Shown here: in pieces, positions 16,812-25,473 of the stretch
Layout: each line of letters starts with the position of its first letter
Position numbering within the stretch: the stretch's first letter is position 1
Assembly: GCA_020627685.1 (NCBI GenBank)
Contig: JAHDGK010000012.1
Coordinates: 1 to 49,837 of the forward strand
Direction of reading: 5' to 3'
DNA: 49,837 bases
Origin: Granulosicoccus sp.
GTDB taxonomy: Bacteria; Pseudomonadota; Gammaproteobacteria; Granulosicoccales; Granulosicoccaceae
Made by a program: the position numbers and the translations under genes
Notes under the pieces: generated by a model
Told to the model about the DNA's origin: nothing
What the model saw: the letters and a program-made list of their open reading frames with translations, nothing else
Database searches by the model: none

Positions 16812-18608
16812 CTATTCAGCGCTGGCGCTTTTAACGGACATCTCCGAGGAGGCGTAAGGGATGCTCATGCGAGATTTACGCATGTCCCATGCTCCTGTCG
16901 GGCATCGCTCAGCGCAGAGCCCGCAATGTACACACAGATCTTCGTCCTTAACCATTACTTTTCCGGTTTGCGGAAGAGCGTTTGAGACATACAGAATTTG
17001 GGATTTGTTCAGCGATGGTGCACGCAGTCGAGATCGCAAATCGTCTTCGTCACCGTTATGCGTAATGGTTAAGCAATGCGTCGGGCAGATGTCCATACAG
17101 GCATCACATTCAATGCACAGATTTTCCGCAAACACCGTTTGAATATCGCAGTTAAGACAGCGCTCAACTTCTCGCGCCGTTTGCTCGGCATTAAACCCAA
17201 GCTCAACTTCTATTTTGATATCTTTGAACCGCTGAGTCAGTTCGACATGATTCATGACACGCCTTGGAGCGTCGTCAAAGTCGTTAGAGTAGCTCCACTC
17301 ATGAATACCCATTTTGGTTGAGAGTAAGTTGACTCCGCGAGAGGGCCGATCAGTAATATCTTCGCCCTGACAATACTTATGAATTGATATCGCAGCGCGA
17401 TGGCCGTGTTCAACCGCCCAGATTATATTCTTAGGACCGAAGGCAGCATCGCCGCCGAAAAACACGCCGTCCAGTGAAGAGCTATGAGTGGTTTCATTGA
17501 CAACAGGAGTTTCCCACTCTGTTAGCTCAAGCCCGGTCTCTTTTTCAATCCATGGAAATGCGTTGTCCTGACCGATAGCGAGAATGACATCATCACACTC
17601 AATGAAGACTTCCTCGAGCACGTCAGGTGCGGACAATCGACCCTGATCGTCCGTTTCGTAGGCCAGTTTGTCGAACAGCATGCCTTTGAGCACACCGTTT
17701 TCAACCACGAATTCTTTGGGTGCATGATTGATGATGATGTCTACGTTTTCTTCTTCGGCATCTTCCAGTTCCCATTCGCTGGCCTTGAACCATGCTCGTG
17801 GTTTTCGAGCCATGACTTTGACGTTCTTTCCACCCAGTCTTAGCGAGGTCCGGCAGCAATCCATTGCGGTATTGCCTACACCTATGATTAGTACGTTTTC
17901 GCCAATGGATTCCGTGTGTTCGAAGGCAACAGACTCTAGCCAGTCGATGCCGATATGAATGCGATCTGAATCGTGTCGCCCGGGGAGGTTTACGTCTTTG
18001 CCGCGTGGTGCTCCGGTGCCTACAAAAATTGCGTCAAATCCGTCATCCAGAAGTGACTGCATGCTTTCAACTTTAGTATTGAGGCGAAGATCTACACCGC
18101 GTTCGACAATCATCGCGATTTCATCATCCAGCACTTCAGCCGGTAGACGAAAAGCGGGAATGTTCGTCCTCATGAGTCCGCCGGGCTTATCAAATTGCTC
18201 GAACATCACAATGTCGTAGCCCAGAGGAAGTAGATCGTTGGCAACAGTCAGGGATGCTGTGCCGGCACCAATGCAGGCGATCCGTTTACCGTTTGATTCG
18301 CCTTTGGGCGGTAGATGCTGCCGAACATCCTCGCTGTGATCGGCAGCGACGCGCTTTAGACGGCAAATGGCAACCGGACTTTCATCTAACCTGCCGCGTC
18401 GGCATGAAGGCTCGCAAGGGCGATCGCATACGCGGCCCAAAATGCCCGGGAAGACGTTGCTTTTTCGATTTTCCAAATACGCTCCGGTGAAGTCACCTTG
18501 AGCAATCTGACGGATATAGTGAGGGACATCGGTGTGGGCCGGACAGCCCCACTGACAATCGACCACTTGATGGTAGTGATCCGGGTGGGCTGTATTCGTC
18601 GGTTTCAT
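16812..18608 (-). CDS. GltD-like FAD/NAD(P) oxidoreductase with C-terminal 4Fe-4S ferredoxin domains
   Basis: 598 residues from ATG at 18608. A TTG at 18662 would add 18 residues but is less likely: an AGGA lies upstream of the ATG, and the family sequence begins there. Order of domains: N-terminal cysteine-rich Fer4_20-type segment (QWGCPAHTDVPHYI; GRVCDRPCEPSCRRG), an FAD Rossmann motif (IGAGTASLTVANDL), an NAD(P) motif (IIGVGNTAMDCCR), then two C-terminal 4Fe-4S sites (LCIECDACMDICPTHC and LCVHCGLCAERCPTGAW). This resembles the small subunit of glutamate synthase and NfnB-like enzymes. With korA and korB directly downstream it probably moves electrons between ferredoxin-level donors and NAD(P)H, as an integral third subunit. 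Direction and pyridine-nucleotide preference are unknown. Confidence 0.85.
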   Translation of the reverse strand: MKPTNTAHPDHYHQVVDCQWGCPAHTDVPHYIRQIAQGDFTGAYLENRKSNVFPGILGRVCDRPCEPSCRRGRLDESPVAICRLKRVAADHSEDVRQHLPPKGESNGKRIACIGAGTASLTVANDLLPLGYDIVMFEQFDKPGGLMRTNIPAFRLPAEVLDDEIAMIVERGVDLRLNTKVESMQSLLDDGFDAIFVGTGAPRGKDVNLPGRHDSDRIHIGIDWLESVAFEHTESIGENVLIIGVGNTAMDCCRTSLRLGGKNVKVMARKPRAWFKASEWELEDAEEENVDIIINHAPKEFVVENGVLKGMLFDKLAYETDDQGRLSAPDVLEEVFIECDDVILAIGQDNAFPWIEKETGLELTEWETPVVNETTHSSSLDGVFFGGDAAFGPKNIIWAVEHGHRAAISIHKYCQGEDITDRPSRGVNLLSTKMGIHEWSYSNDFDDAPRRVMNHVELTQRFKDIKIEVELGFNAEQTAREVERCLNCDIQTVFAENLCIECDACMDICPTHCLTITHNGDEDDLRSRLRAPSLNKSQILYVSNALPQTGKVMVKDEDLCVHCGLCAERCPTGAWDMRKSRMSIPYASSEMSVKSASAE

Positions 18609-18973
18609 AGCACCGAAAATTCCTATAAAGAAATGAAGTGACCTGCTTTTGGCAGGATGCAAGCTCTCTATCGTTTAATCCTAGCAAAAAGCGTGCGGCC
18701 CCGTAACCGCCCGCTATCAGCAGCCAAACGTATTCGTTGGGGTTATTTGTACAAATTTTTTTACTGCCGCGGAGTTGGGGAAAACGTACCTGAGATCCAT
18801 CGCTGAACATCGGTAGCATTTTTCCTGGATCACGTGATTGCTAAAGAGCGGTATTTCTACCCCTTTTCGTGGTGGATATACACGTCGGCGATATCGTCCG
18901 TTATTTACCTTTGTTAACAGGTGTAAACAATCTCAAAGCGAGCTTGTTTGCTGTCTGTAATCAGGGTAGGGAG
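18609..18973. other. Divergent intergenic region (365 bases)
   Basis: This stretch separates the minus-strand flavoprotein-kor operon from the plus-strand DMT transporter and must hold both promoters. It contains in-frame non-ATG extensions of both neighbours (TTG at 18662 and GTG at 18869) that look untranslated. It also contains a perfect 12-base palindrome at 18745-18756. I see no further gene, RNA or terminator. Confidence 0.5.
18745..18756. promoter_or_regulatory. 12-base palindrome, possible operator
   Basis: ATTTGTACAAAT is a perfect palindrome followed by a T/A-rich run, midway between divergent genes. Size and position would suit a dimeric repressor or activator, but no regulator gene is adjacent and chance is possible. 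Confidence 0.3.
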
Positions 18974-19945
18974 ATGTTGGCTGTGGCTCATTCGATCAAT
19001 TTTTCGCTGTGCACCGTATTCGTTTTAATGTGGAGTTCGGGTTGGATAGGTTCGAAATTCGGTGTTGATCTGGTTGGTCCTTTTACTTTTCTCACGTGGC
19101 GATATGTTTTAGTGGTATTGATTTTAGGGGCGATGTTAGTCGTCTTTAAAAAATGGAAATCGTTGACTCCCGCGGAATGGATTCGATACCTGAATATTGG
19201 GCTTTTATCGCACGGCGTCTATTTGGGCGCGAGCCTGACGTCAATGAATTTTGGTATTAGCGTTGGAATGGTTGGGCTGGTAACGTCAATGCAGCCGATG
19301 TTTACAGCGTTTCTAGCCCAGCGCTACACCGGAGAATCAACCAGCAAATATCAATGGATTGGGGTCATCTTAGGGATTGCAGCGGTGCTGACACTTGTGA
19401 TTAATCAACTGACGCTAGGTGATAGTGTATTTGGCTATGTCTTACTGGTATCAGCAGTTCTGGGGCTAAGTTTCGCTACGCTTATTGATCGAGCCGGTAC
19501 GCTTGAAAAAGAACAAAGCAATGAAGAGCCCACGCCCTTGCTACAAGTGCTGTTTATTCATAGTGTTGCAGCACTGGCGTTCTTTTCCTTGTTCGGCGTA
19601 TTTTTAGAGAAAATGGAAACGACTTGGAGTCCTGCACTGATTGGATCATTAGCTTACATGGCCATATTCGTTTCAATTGGCTCTTACGGCTTACTGTTTT
19701 TATTGTTGCGACGAATGGCAGCTGTCAAAGTGTCCTCTCTGGCGTATCTGACTCAGGGAACAACAATGATCATGGCCTGGTTACTTCTGGGCGAGACCTT
19801 AACGAATATTCAATGGGCTGGTGTTTCCTTAGCAACAACCGCAGTGATAATTGTTCAACTCGACAAAGTAGATTTTAGAACACTAAAACTACGCAGATTG
19901 TTCCGCACAACGAAGTCGTTGGAAGCCTCACGTAAAGTAGCTTAA
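18974..19945 (+). CDS. DMT superfamily (EamA) transporter
   Basis: 323 residues from ATG at 18974. A GTG at 18869 would add 35 hydrophilic residues untypical of the family, so the ATG with AGGG just upstream is preferred. Ten hydrophobic segments are arranged as two EamA repeats; the first covers about residues 10-140 (VLMWSSGWIGSKFGVDLVGP, then FLTWRYVLVVLIL) and the second about 150-295, ending LAYLTQGTTMIMAWLLLGETL. It is an inner-membrane drug/metabolite exporter or amino-acid/nucleoside permease; substrate not predictable. A strong terminator follows immediately. Confidence 0.88.
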   Translation: MLAVAHSINFSLCTVFVLMWSSGWIGSKFGVDLVGPFTFLTWRYVLVVLILGAMLVVFKKWKSLTPAEWIRYLNIGLLSHGVYLGASLTSMNFGISVGMVGLVTSMQPMFTAFLAQRYTGESTSKYQWIGVILGIAAVLTLVINQLTLGDSVFGYVLLVSAVLGLSFATLIDRAGTLEKEQSNEEPTPLLQVLFIHSVAALAFFSLFGVFLEKMETTWSPALIGSLAYMAIFVSIGSYGLLFLLLRRMAAVKVSSLAYLTQGTTMIMAWLLLGETLTNIQWAGVSLATTAVIIVQLDKVDFRTLKLRRLFRTTKSLEASRKVA

Positions 19946-19968
19946 AAAAACGTGTTTTCAAAAGGTAT

Positions 19969-20004
19969 AGCCGTTGGTTATAAGTACATAACCAACGGCT
20001 TTTT
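19969..20004 (+). terminator. Intrinsic terminator after the DMT transporter
   Basis: A 13-bp perfect stem (19969-19981 with 19988-20000, AGCCGTTGGTTAT and its complement) with a six-base loop is followed by T's to 20004. It lies between convergent genes, so it ends the transporter transcript and may also act weakly on the crotonase transcript from the other side. Confidence 0.9.
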
Positions 20005-20005
20005 A

Positions 20006-20800
20006 CTATTTGCCCTGGAATTCAGGCGATCGTTTCTCGTTAAACGCCATGACTCCCTCTCGACGGTCCTGGGTTGGAACCGTTCGATTGTAAGCTTCAA
20101 TCTCAAAGGCTAGTCCGTCAGACAAGCTCATTTGCATGCCTTTATGAATAGCCTGTTTTGCCTGCTTTACGGCAATAGGCGCATTGTTCGCAATTGATGC
20201 CGCCACATCGAGGGTACATTCAATTAGTTGATCGGGATGACACACCTCGTTAGCCAATCCCCATTGAAGGGCCTCTGATGCTGAGAATACCCGGCCTGAG
20301 AGTATGAGTTCCTTAGCGCGTTTTTCACCCACCGCTCGAGCCAAGGTTTGAGTTCCCCCGGCACCTGGAATAATGCCGATTCGAACTTCGGTTTGAGCAA
20401 ATTTTGCAGACTCAGATGCGTAAATGAAATCCATAGCGGCCGCCAATTCACATCCACCGCCAAAAGCTGCACCATTGATGGCACCTATGGTTGGAATGGG
20501 GCAGGCAACTACCGCGCGTGTCATACGTTCATACACCTTATGCTGCCTAAGCCACTGTTCATCTGACATGCCATTGCGTTCTTTTAAATCACCACCGGCA
20601 CAAAAGGCTTTTTTGCCTGCGCCAGTGAGCACGACGACGCGAATGTTCTCAGGGCTTGTACTCAGTGATTCAAAGACGTGGATTAAGTCCCACGCCATTT
20701 CAGTATTGAACGCATTGGAGACTTCGGGTCTGTTTAAAGTCACCAGGAGAATGTGCTCTGAAAGGGTCTCGAGCACTAATGTGTTTGTTGTTGGAAGCAT
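20006..20800 (-). CDS. Enoyl-CoA hydratase/isomerase (crotonase) family protein
   Basis: 264 residues, ATG at 20800. Crotonase fold with the oxyanion-hole motif FCAGGDL (66-72) and the second NGAAFGGGCELA (110-120). Both hydratase catalytic glutamates are present, E118 (GGCELA) and E138 (FAQTEVRIGIIPGAGG), so true syn-hydration of enoyl-CoA is likely and not just isomerase or decarboxylase activity. Candidate substrates include short or branched enoyl-CoA; acryloyl-CoA from DMSP breakdown is attractive given dddP in the same window but unproven. It starts 11 bases after argE on the same strand, an unusual operon pairing. Confidence 0.9.
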   Translation of the reverse strand: MLPTTNTLVLETLSEHILLVTLNRPEVSNAFNTEMAWDLIHVFESLSTSPENIRVVVLTGAGKKAFCAGGDLKERNGMSDEQWLRQHKVYERMTRAVVACPIPTIGAINGAAFGGGCELAAAMDFIYASESAKFAQTEVRIGIIPGAGGTQTLARAVGEKRAKELILSGRVFSASEALQWGLANEVCHPDQLIECTLDVAASIANNAPIAVKQAKQAIHKGMQMSLSDGLAFEIEAYNRTVPTQDRREGVMAFNEKRSPEFQGK

Positions 20801-20811
20801 AGTAGCCTGTA

Positions 20812-21969
20812 TTAGCGTGACAGCCTTTGAGCAGCTTGTTGCATAAAATCCAAGCCTTGCTGCAGTTCGCTGCGTTTAATGAATTCGTCGGGTTTGTGAG
20901 CGCGACTTATGCTGCCTGGACCGAACACAACCGTAGACATACCCACATCGCTGAAATAACCCGCATCGGTACCGAAAGAGACAACATCACGGCTGTTTAG
21001 TCCTGTAATACTGCTAACAAACTCGGCAGCCTTTGCAGCATGTTGATCATTTAGTGCTGGTACCGGTGCATCGGTGATGATGTTAATGGCCGAGTGTTCG
21101 TAAATATCCTTCATGGCTGGCAGGAGTTCTGTTTCGGCATAGTGTTGCAGCTCGTTGATGATGAGCTGACCATCTTCACCGGGCATGGGGCGAAACTCCC
21201 AATTAAAACTGCACCGCCCAGCCGTTGCGTTGGTGGCCATTCCACCTTCAATGATGCCGACATTAAATGTGCAATAGGGCGGGATAAACTCTGAGTCGGT
21301 ATAGGGTTGTTCAGCCAAGCGCTGTGCAATCTCGTAAATTTTGTTGATGAACTTTGAGGCAACTGCGATGGCGTTGACACCCAAGGTGGGATCACACGAA
21401 TGCACCTCATAGCCAATCACCTCTGTACGCATTTCATAACCGCCCTTATGAGCGGTGATGAGTTTCATATCAGTGGGTTCGCCAACGATAACAATTTCCG
21501 GGCGCATGCCTTGCGACTCGATAGAGTTCAATAGAAATGGCATCCCAAACCCGCCAATTTCTTCATCAAATGAGAAGGCAAGATGAATCGGTTTTTTTAA
21601 ATTGGCGTTTTTAAACACGGTTACCGATGCCAGCATGCAGGCAAGGAAACCTTTCATGTCAACCGATCCTCGACCAAAGAGCTTGTCGTCGATAGCGGTC
21701 AGGGTAAACGGAGGCGTTGACCAGTTTTGTCCTGCAACGGGTACGACATCTGTATGACCATTAAAAACTAACCCGCCATCGCAATGGGGGCCAATCGTTG
21801 CGAATAAATTGGCCTTCAGGCCGGATTCGTCATAGCTGAGAGTGGACTCAATGCCGTGTTGGGCCAGGTAGTCCTGGATATAGCTAACGATTGGCTCGTT
21901 TGGGCGCGCTGAGATACTTTCAAACCCAACGAGTTTGGTCAATACGTTGATACATTCATCTAGGTCCAT
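20812..21969 (-). CDS. argE: Acetylornithine deacetylase-like M20 amidohydrolase
   Basis: 385 residues, ATG at 21969. Dizinc M20 family motifs are all visible: FNGHTDVVPV with the first His-x-Asp, GRGSVDMKGF with the bridging Asp, FDEEIGGFG with the catalytic and metal Glu pair, FGTDAGYF, and the C-terminal His in SRAHKPDEF. Length and spacing match proteobacterial ArgE, which releases ornithine from N-acetylornithine. Because it is co-transcribed with a crotonase and not with arg genes, it may deacylate another N-acyl amino acid, so the symbol is homology-based. Confidence 0.8.
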   Translation of the reverse strand: MDLDECINVLTKLVGFESISARPNEPIVSYIQDYLAQHGIESTLSYDESGLKANLFATIGPHCDGGLVFNGHTDVVPVAGQNWSTPPFTLTAIDDKLFGRGSVDMKGFLACMLASVTVFKNANLKKPIHLAFSFDEEIGGFGMPFLLNSIESQGMRPEIVIVGEPTDMKLITAHKGGYEMRTEVIGYEVHSCDPTLGVNAIAVASKFINKIYEIAQRLAEQPYTDSEFIPPYCTFNVGIIEGGMATNATAGRCSFNWEFRPMPGEDGQLIINELQHYAETELLPAMKDIYEHSAINIITDAPVPALNDQHAAKAAEFVSSITGLNSRDVVSFGTDAGYFSDVGMSTVVFGPGSISRAHKPDEFIKRSELQQGLDFMQQAAQRLSR

Positions 21970-22188
21970 TTCGCGTGCTTGCCTCGCATGGATAGGTCTG
22001 TTTATTCGTGTAGATGCAGTATCCCATGAGCCACCAATAAATAGGGCAGATCATAATGAGGTGGTCATCTGGTAGACATCAGATAACCTGTAACCGTTTT
22101 TCGCAGCCGCACAGAGCAGGTAACTGGCATTGAACTTGATCGAGAACCGGAGCGGAATACTCGCTTTTTGGGCTATCAGGAATCCACT

Positions 22189-22653
22189 ATGCTCGTCAGA
22201 TCAACACTATTCGTCGCCATGCTCGCATTATCGGCGTGTGGCTCTGATTCAACACCAACATCGGCTGCTGCGCAGTCTGATCAGACGCAAACAGAACAGA
22301 CGCCTGAACCTAACCCTGAAATCACCACAGAGTCGGGCCTCGTGTATGAGGTTATGAGAGCGGCTGAAGGTCCGAAACCCACGGCCAACAGTGTGGTCAC
22401 ATTGGATTATGTTGGCACGCTCACCGATGGGACGATATTCGATAGTTCGTACGCCCGTGGTCAATCAGCCACGTTTAATCTAGCGAATACCATCGAAGGT
22501 TTTAAAGAGGGTGTGCAGTTGATGAGTGTCGGCAGTCGCTATCGCTTTACCATTCCCGCTGAACTGGGTTACGGGGATCGTGGTACAGGTGATGTCATCA
22601 AGCCGGGTGACACGCTGGTGTTTGAAGTGGAATTGCACGAAATAAATTCCTGA
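22189..22653 (+). CDS. FKBP-type peptidyl-prolyl cis-trans isomerase, lipoprotein
   Basis: 154 residues from ATG at 22189 with AGGA eight bases upstream; an in-frame TTG at 22168 is a poorer start. A lipoprotein signal ends in LSAC with the acylated cysteine at C17, followed by a low-complexity Ser/Thr/Gln/Glu linker (about 18-48). One FKBP domain follows: VVTLDYVGTLTDGTIFDSSY, EGFKEGVQLMSVGSRYRFTI, AELGYGDRGTGDVIKPGDTL. The protein is therefore a membrane-anchored periplasmic folding catalyst. It stands alone, flanked by 219 bases upstream and 107 downstream. Confidence 0.92.
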   Translation: MLVRSTLFVAMLALSACGSDSTPTSAAAQSDQTQTEQTPEPNPEITTESGLVYEVMRAAEGPKPTANSVVTLDYVGTLTDGTIFDSSYARGQSATFNLANTIEGFKEGVQLMSVGSRYRFTIPAELGYGDRGTGDVIKPGDTLVFEVELHEINS

Positions 22654-22760
22654 TTTGTAAACCCGAACCGTTGGAGACGACGAGGGCGTTTTCACGGTTG
22701 TTGTAGCAGGACTACAACTGGTAAAGTTGCGGGTCTCTATAGCGTACCGAGCATTCCCTC

Positions 22761-23750
22761 TTGAGCACAGTCACCGTCTCACTAGACGATATTGAATCAG
22801 TCAGTCGTCAAGCCTTAATCAAACATGGAGCCGCTGAATGGGTTGCGGCATCCGTTGCCAAAGCGGTACGCAAGGCTGAGGAGAACTCCAACCTTATATG
22901 CGGGCTGTACTATCTTGAAAGCTATTGCACGCAGCTAACATCCGGCCGAGTTAATGGCAGCATAGAACCGATTGTCACTACGCCAAAATCGGCGACGGTG
23001 GCGGTTGATGCAGGGCTTGGTTTTGCACAGGCCGCGTTCGAGCGTGGCCTTCCAGAGGCACTGGCTACGGTGAAAAAAACCGGCACGTGCTCTTTGTCAA
23101 TTTGTCATTCGCACACCTGTACCTCTTTGGGGTACTTCACTGAGCAAATTGCCGAAGCTGGCTACGTTGCTATAGGGTTCACCAATGCATCTGCGGTTGT
23201 TTCTCCACCCGGTGGGAATAAAGCACTGCTAGGCACCAATCCCATTGCCATGTCTGTCCCGGCTCAGGGCGGTGGCGTGGCTTTTCAACTGGATCAAAGT
23301 ACCAGTGCTGTGGCGCTGGGCAAAATTACGATGGCGGCGGCAGCAGGTGAGTCGATTCCTGAGGGCTGGGCCGTTGATGAGAACGGAAAGCCAACGACAG
23401 ATCCCAAAATGGCCTTGGCAGGCTCTTTAGTCTCGACAGGCGGCTACAAAGGTTTCGGTTTCGGACTGATGGCAGAAGTGATGGCTGCTGCTATCACCGG
23501 CAGTGTCAATTCTTTAGATGTCAAAGGCTTGAAGGTGGCCGAAGGTGCGCCGCATAATTTAGGGCAGTTCTATTTCATACAGGACCCAACAGCAGTCTCA
23601 GGTGATACTTTTTGGGAACGCCTAGAGCGTTTATCCGGCGCTATTGCGGAACAACCGGGAACACGGTTGCCCGGAAGCCGCCGCACTCCCAGAGAATCCG
23701 TCACCATAGCATCGTCCGTCTGGGAACTTGCCGGTAGCCTTGCACAATAA
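22761..23750 (+). CDS. Malate/L-lactate dehydrogenase (Ldh2) family oxidoreductase
   Basis: 329 residues; the start appears to be TTG at 22761, since the family N-terminus (SLDDIESVSRQALIKHGA) begins immediately after it and no ATG precedes it. Family segments include SLSICHSHTCTSLGYFTEQI, GFTNASAVVSPPGGNKALLG and the C-terminal GGYKGFGFGLMAEVM. Members are NAD(P)H-dependent reductases or dehydrogenases of 2-oxoacids and cyclic imines (malate, sulfolactate, ureidoglycolate, piperideine-2-carboxylate). Typical members have a His in the SNHFG-like stretch that is represented here by the HSH segment. An SDR gene follows 55 bases downstream on the same strand. Exact substrate unknown. Confidence 0.82.
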   Translation: MSTVTVSLDDIESVSRQALIKHGAAEWVAASVAKAVRKAEENSNLICGLYYLESYCTQLTSGRVNGSIEPIVTTPKSATVAVDAGLGFAQAAFERGLPEALATVKKTGTCSLSICHSHTCTSLGYFTEQIAEAGYVAIGFTNASAVVSPPGGNKALLGTNPIAMSVPAQGGGVAFQLDQSTSAVALGKITMAAAAGESIPEGWAVDENGKPTTDPKMALAGSLVSTGGYKGFGFGLMAEVMAAAITGSVNSLDVKGLKVAEGAPHNLGQFYFIQDPTAVSGDTFWERLERLSGAIAEQPGTRLPGSRRTPRESVTIASSVWELAGSLAQ

Positions 23751-23805
23751 ATCAAAGCTGGCGACAATCCTCGCTAATATTCAACAAACACAATAAAACG
23801 CTGAC

Positions 23806-24510
23806 ATGGACATAAAAGGTAAAAAGGCACTCGTATTTGGTGGTACGAGCGGTATCGGACTGTCGACAACGCAACAGCTTGTTGATCTTGGCGCAACCGT
23901 TGTCGCCATGGGGCGAGACGAATCTAAAGCATCCGAACTGCCCTATGGCGCCACGTTCAGACAATGCGATGTCCGTAACAGAGATGAACTGACAGCTTTG
24001 TTCAGCGAAGAAGGACCCTTCGATATTCTGGTGAGTGCAGCTACTGGTGGTTCACGAGCAATAGGTAAATTTGCCGAGATGGATCTAGATGGCTATATGG
24101 GTTCCTTCGATAAACTGTGGGGCTACGCCAATGTCGTCAGGCTCGGGCTTGAGCATCTCACAGACAACGGTAGCATTGTACTTGTCTCCGGTTCTCCAGC
24201 TCGTCGCTGTGGTCCGGGGCAGGTAGCCTTGTCGTCGGTGGGTGGTGCTGTTGAAGCACTATCGCGCGCAGTGGCAAAAGAGATCTCACCCAAGCGTATC
24301 AATGTGATGTCACCTGGATTAATCGATACCCCGATGGTTCCGTTGCAAGGTGATGAGCGCGATGCTCATTACCAGCGTTTAACAGGCAACAATTTAATCG
24401 CCCGTGCTGGCACTCCGGACGAATGCGCGCAGGGAATTATTTTCCTGATTCAAAACGATTTCGTTACCGGCACAACACTCGATGTCGATGGCGGTATTCT
24501 TTTATCGTAA
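23806..24510 (+). CDS. SDR-family protein lacking the YxxxK catalytic pair
   Basis: 234 residues, ATG at 23806. A short-chain dehydrogenase Rossmann fold is clear: FGGTSGIGLSTTQQLVDLGA (11-30), CDVRNRDEL, a SAATGG in place of NNAG, and the C-terminal RINVMSPGLIDTPM and GTTLDVDGGILL. The helix that normally carries Tyr-x-x-x-Lys reads ALSSVGGAVEALSRAVAKE, which places Leu142 and Gly146 at the Tyr and Lys positions. The Ser region (LVSGSPARR) is kept. Either chemistry is different or the protein binds nucleotide without classical reduction. It follows the Ldh2 gene and ends in a hairpin shared with the convergent LysR gene. Confidence 0.85.
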   Translation: MDIKGKKALVFGGTSGIGLSTTQQLVDLGATVVAMGRDESKASELPYGATFRQCDVRNRDELTALFSEEGPFDILVSAATGGSRAIGKFAEMDLDGYMGSFDKLWGYANVVRLGLEHLTDNGSIVLVSGSPARRCGPGQVALSSVGGAVEALSRAVAKEISPKRINVMSPGLIDTPMVPLQGDERDAHYQRLTGNNLIARAGTPDECAQGIIFLIQNDFVTGTTLDVDGGILLS

Positions 24511-24530
24511 AGGTTTTAGTACCAATACCC

Positions 24531-24560
24531 GTAGCGGTAGCATTAAACGGCTACCGCTAC
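24531..24560. terminator. Hairpin between convergent SDR and LysR genes
   Basis: GTAGCGGTAGC (24531-24541) pairs perfectly with GCTACCGCTAC (24550-24560) around an eight-base loop. There is no clear T run, and the right arm covers the LysR stop codon. It may act as a bidirectional transcript end or an mRNA-stabilising structure. Confidence 0.5.
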
Positions 24561-25429
24561 TGACTCATGTGGTTGATGAACGATCGCGTAACTGAGCGCG
24601 CACTGACATTCTTGTGCCAGACCACAAATATGTCCAGAGTTGGCCCCTGCCAATCCGGTAAAACCCGTTTTAACCTTCCGGATTTTAAATCGTCTTGAAT
24701 GAGCTGTTCAGGTATGCCTGCTACGCCGATGCCCGCTAAGGCGAGTTGACGTACCACGTGAACAGAATCGCTAACGACAGCCACCTTTTTCCAATCTGGA
24801 GATATGCAGCTTGAGCCTTTGCGAAGCTCTATTTCCAGTGGAACTGGCGAAAATCGAATTCTTTTCCAGTCTGCCAAATCGCTTGGGTGTTTCGGTTTTT
24901 TATGCGTCTTGATATAGCCGGGAGAGGCAACGACACTTAATTGGTCTTCCCCGATTTTCTTCGCCTTCAATTCTGAGTCTTGTAGTTTCCCGATACGAAT
25001 GGCAACGTCTATGGTTTCTTTTACTAAGTTGGTGGGTATATCTGACGAGGTTAAAAGCAACTGGACACCCGAGTTGTTTTGAGCAAATTCGTTGATGACG
25101 TTGAACACCGGAGTGGAGCTCAGCATTTCGGGAATGGCTACCCTCAATTGGGTTAGCTGCTGCTCACTGGATTCAGAGAATTCTGCTAAGCCATCTGATG
25201 CAGCGATAAGCATGGACTTGGCATTTTTATAAAATCGTTTTCCTTCGTCAGTCAATGAGAAGGCGCGGGTAGAGCGATAAATCAATGCGACCCCCAGCCG
25301 TTTTTCTAACAAGGACACATGATGGCTAATGACGGACGGGGATAGTGAAAGCCTTGCAGCCGCACCTCTGAACGATTTCTCTTCAACCACGATAGCGAAT
25401 ACAGCCATTGATTTTAAATTGTCGATCAT
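24557..25429 (-). CDS. LysR-family transcriptional regulator
   Basis: 290 residues from ATG at 25429; a TTG three codons upstream is less likely because AAGG is better spaced from the ATG. The N-terminal winged helix-turn-helix is clear (FRGAAARLSLSPSVISHHVS, then LEKRLGVALIYRSTRAFSLT), followed by a periplasmic-binding-like effector domain (about 90-290). The gene is divergent from the duplicated SnoaL-like gene. The 129-base gap contains an inverted repeat at 25474-25490, so it probably controls that neighbour and itself. The effector is unknown. Confidence 0.92.
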   Translation of the reverse strand: MIDNLKSMAVFAIVVEEKSFRGAAARLSLSPSVISHHVSLLEKRLGVALIYRSTRAFSLTDEGKRFYKNAKSMLIAASDGLAEFSESSEQQLTQLRVAIPEMLSSTPVFNVINEFAQNNSGVQLLLTSSDIPTNLVKETIDVAIRIGKLQDSELKAKKIGEDQLSVVASPGYIKTHKKPKHPSDLADWKRIRFSPVPLEIELRKGSSCISPDWKKVAVVSDSVHVVRQLALAGIGVAGIPEQLIQDDLKSGRLKRVLPDWQGPTLDIFVVWHKNVSARSVTRSFINHMSQ

Positions 25430-25473
25430 GATGCGCAAGCCTTGAGGGAGTGAGTTTTTAGAAATCTGGTATT

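Noticed and set aside
18493-18819. 108-residue minus-strand frame overlapping the flavoprotein start and the divergent region
   Set aside because: It overlaps the start of a well-supported gene in another frame and shows no recognisable domain; it is probably non-coding promoter sequence.
22168-22188. Upstream TTG start for the FKBP lipoprotein
   Set aside because: The ATG at 22189 has a well-spaced AGGA and gives a standard lipoprotein signal with Cys at 17.
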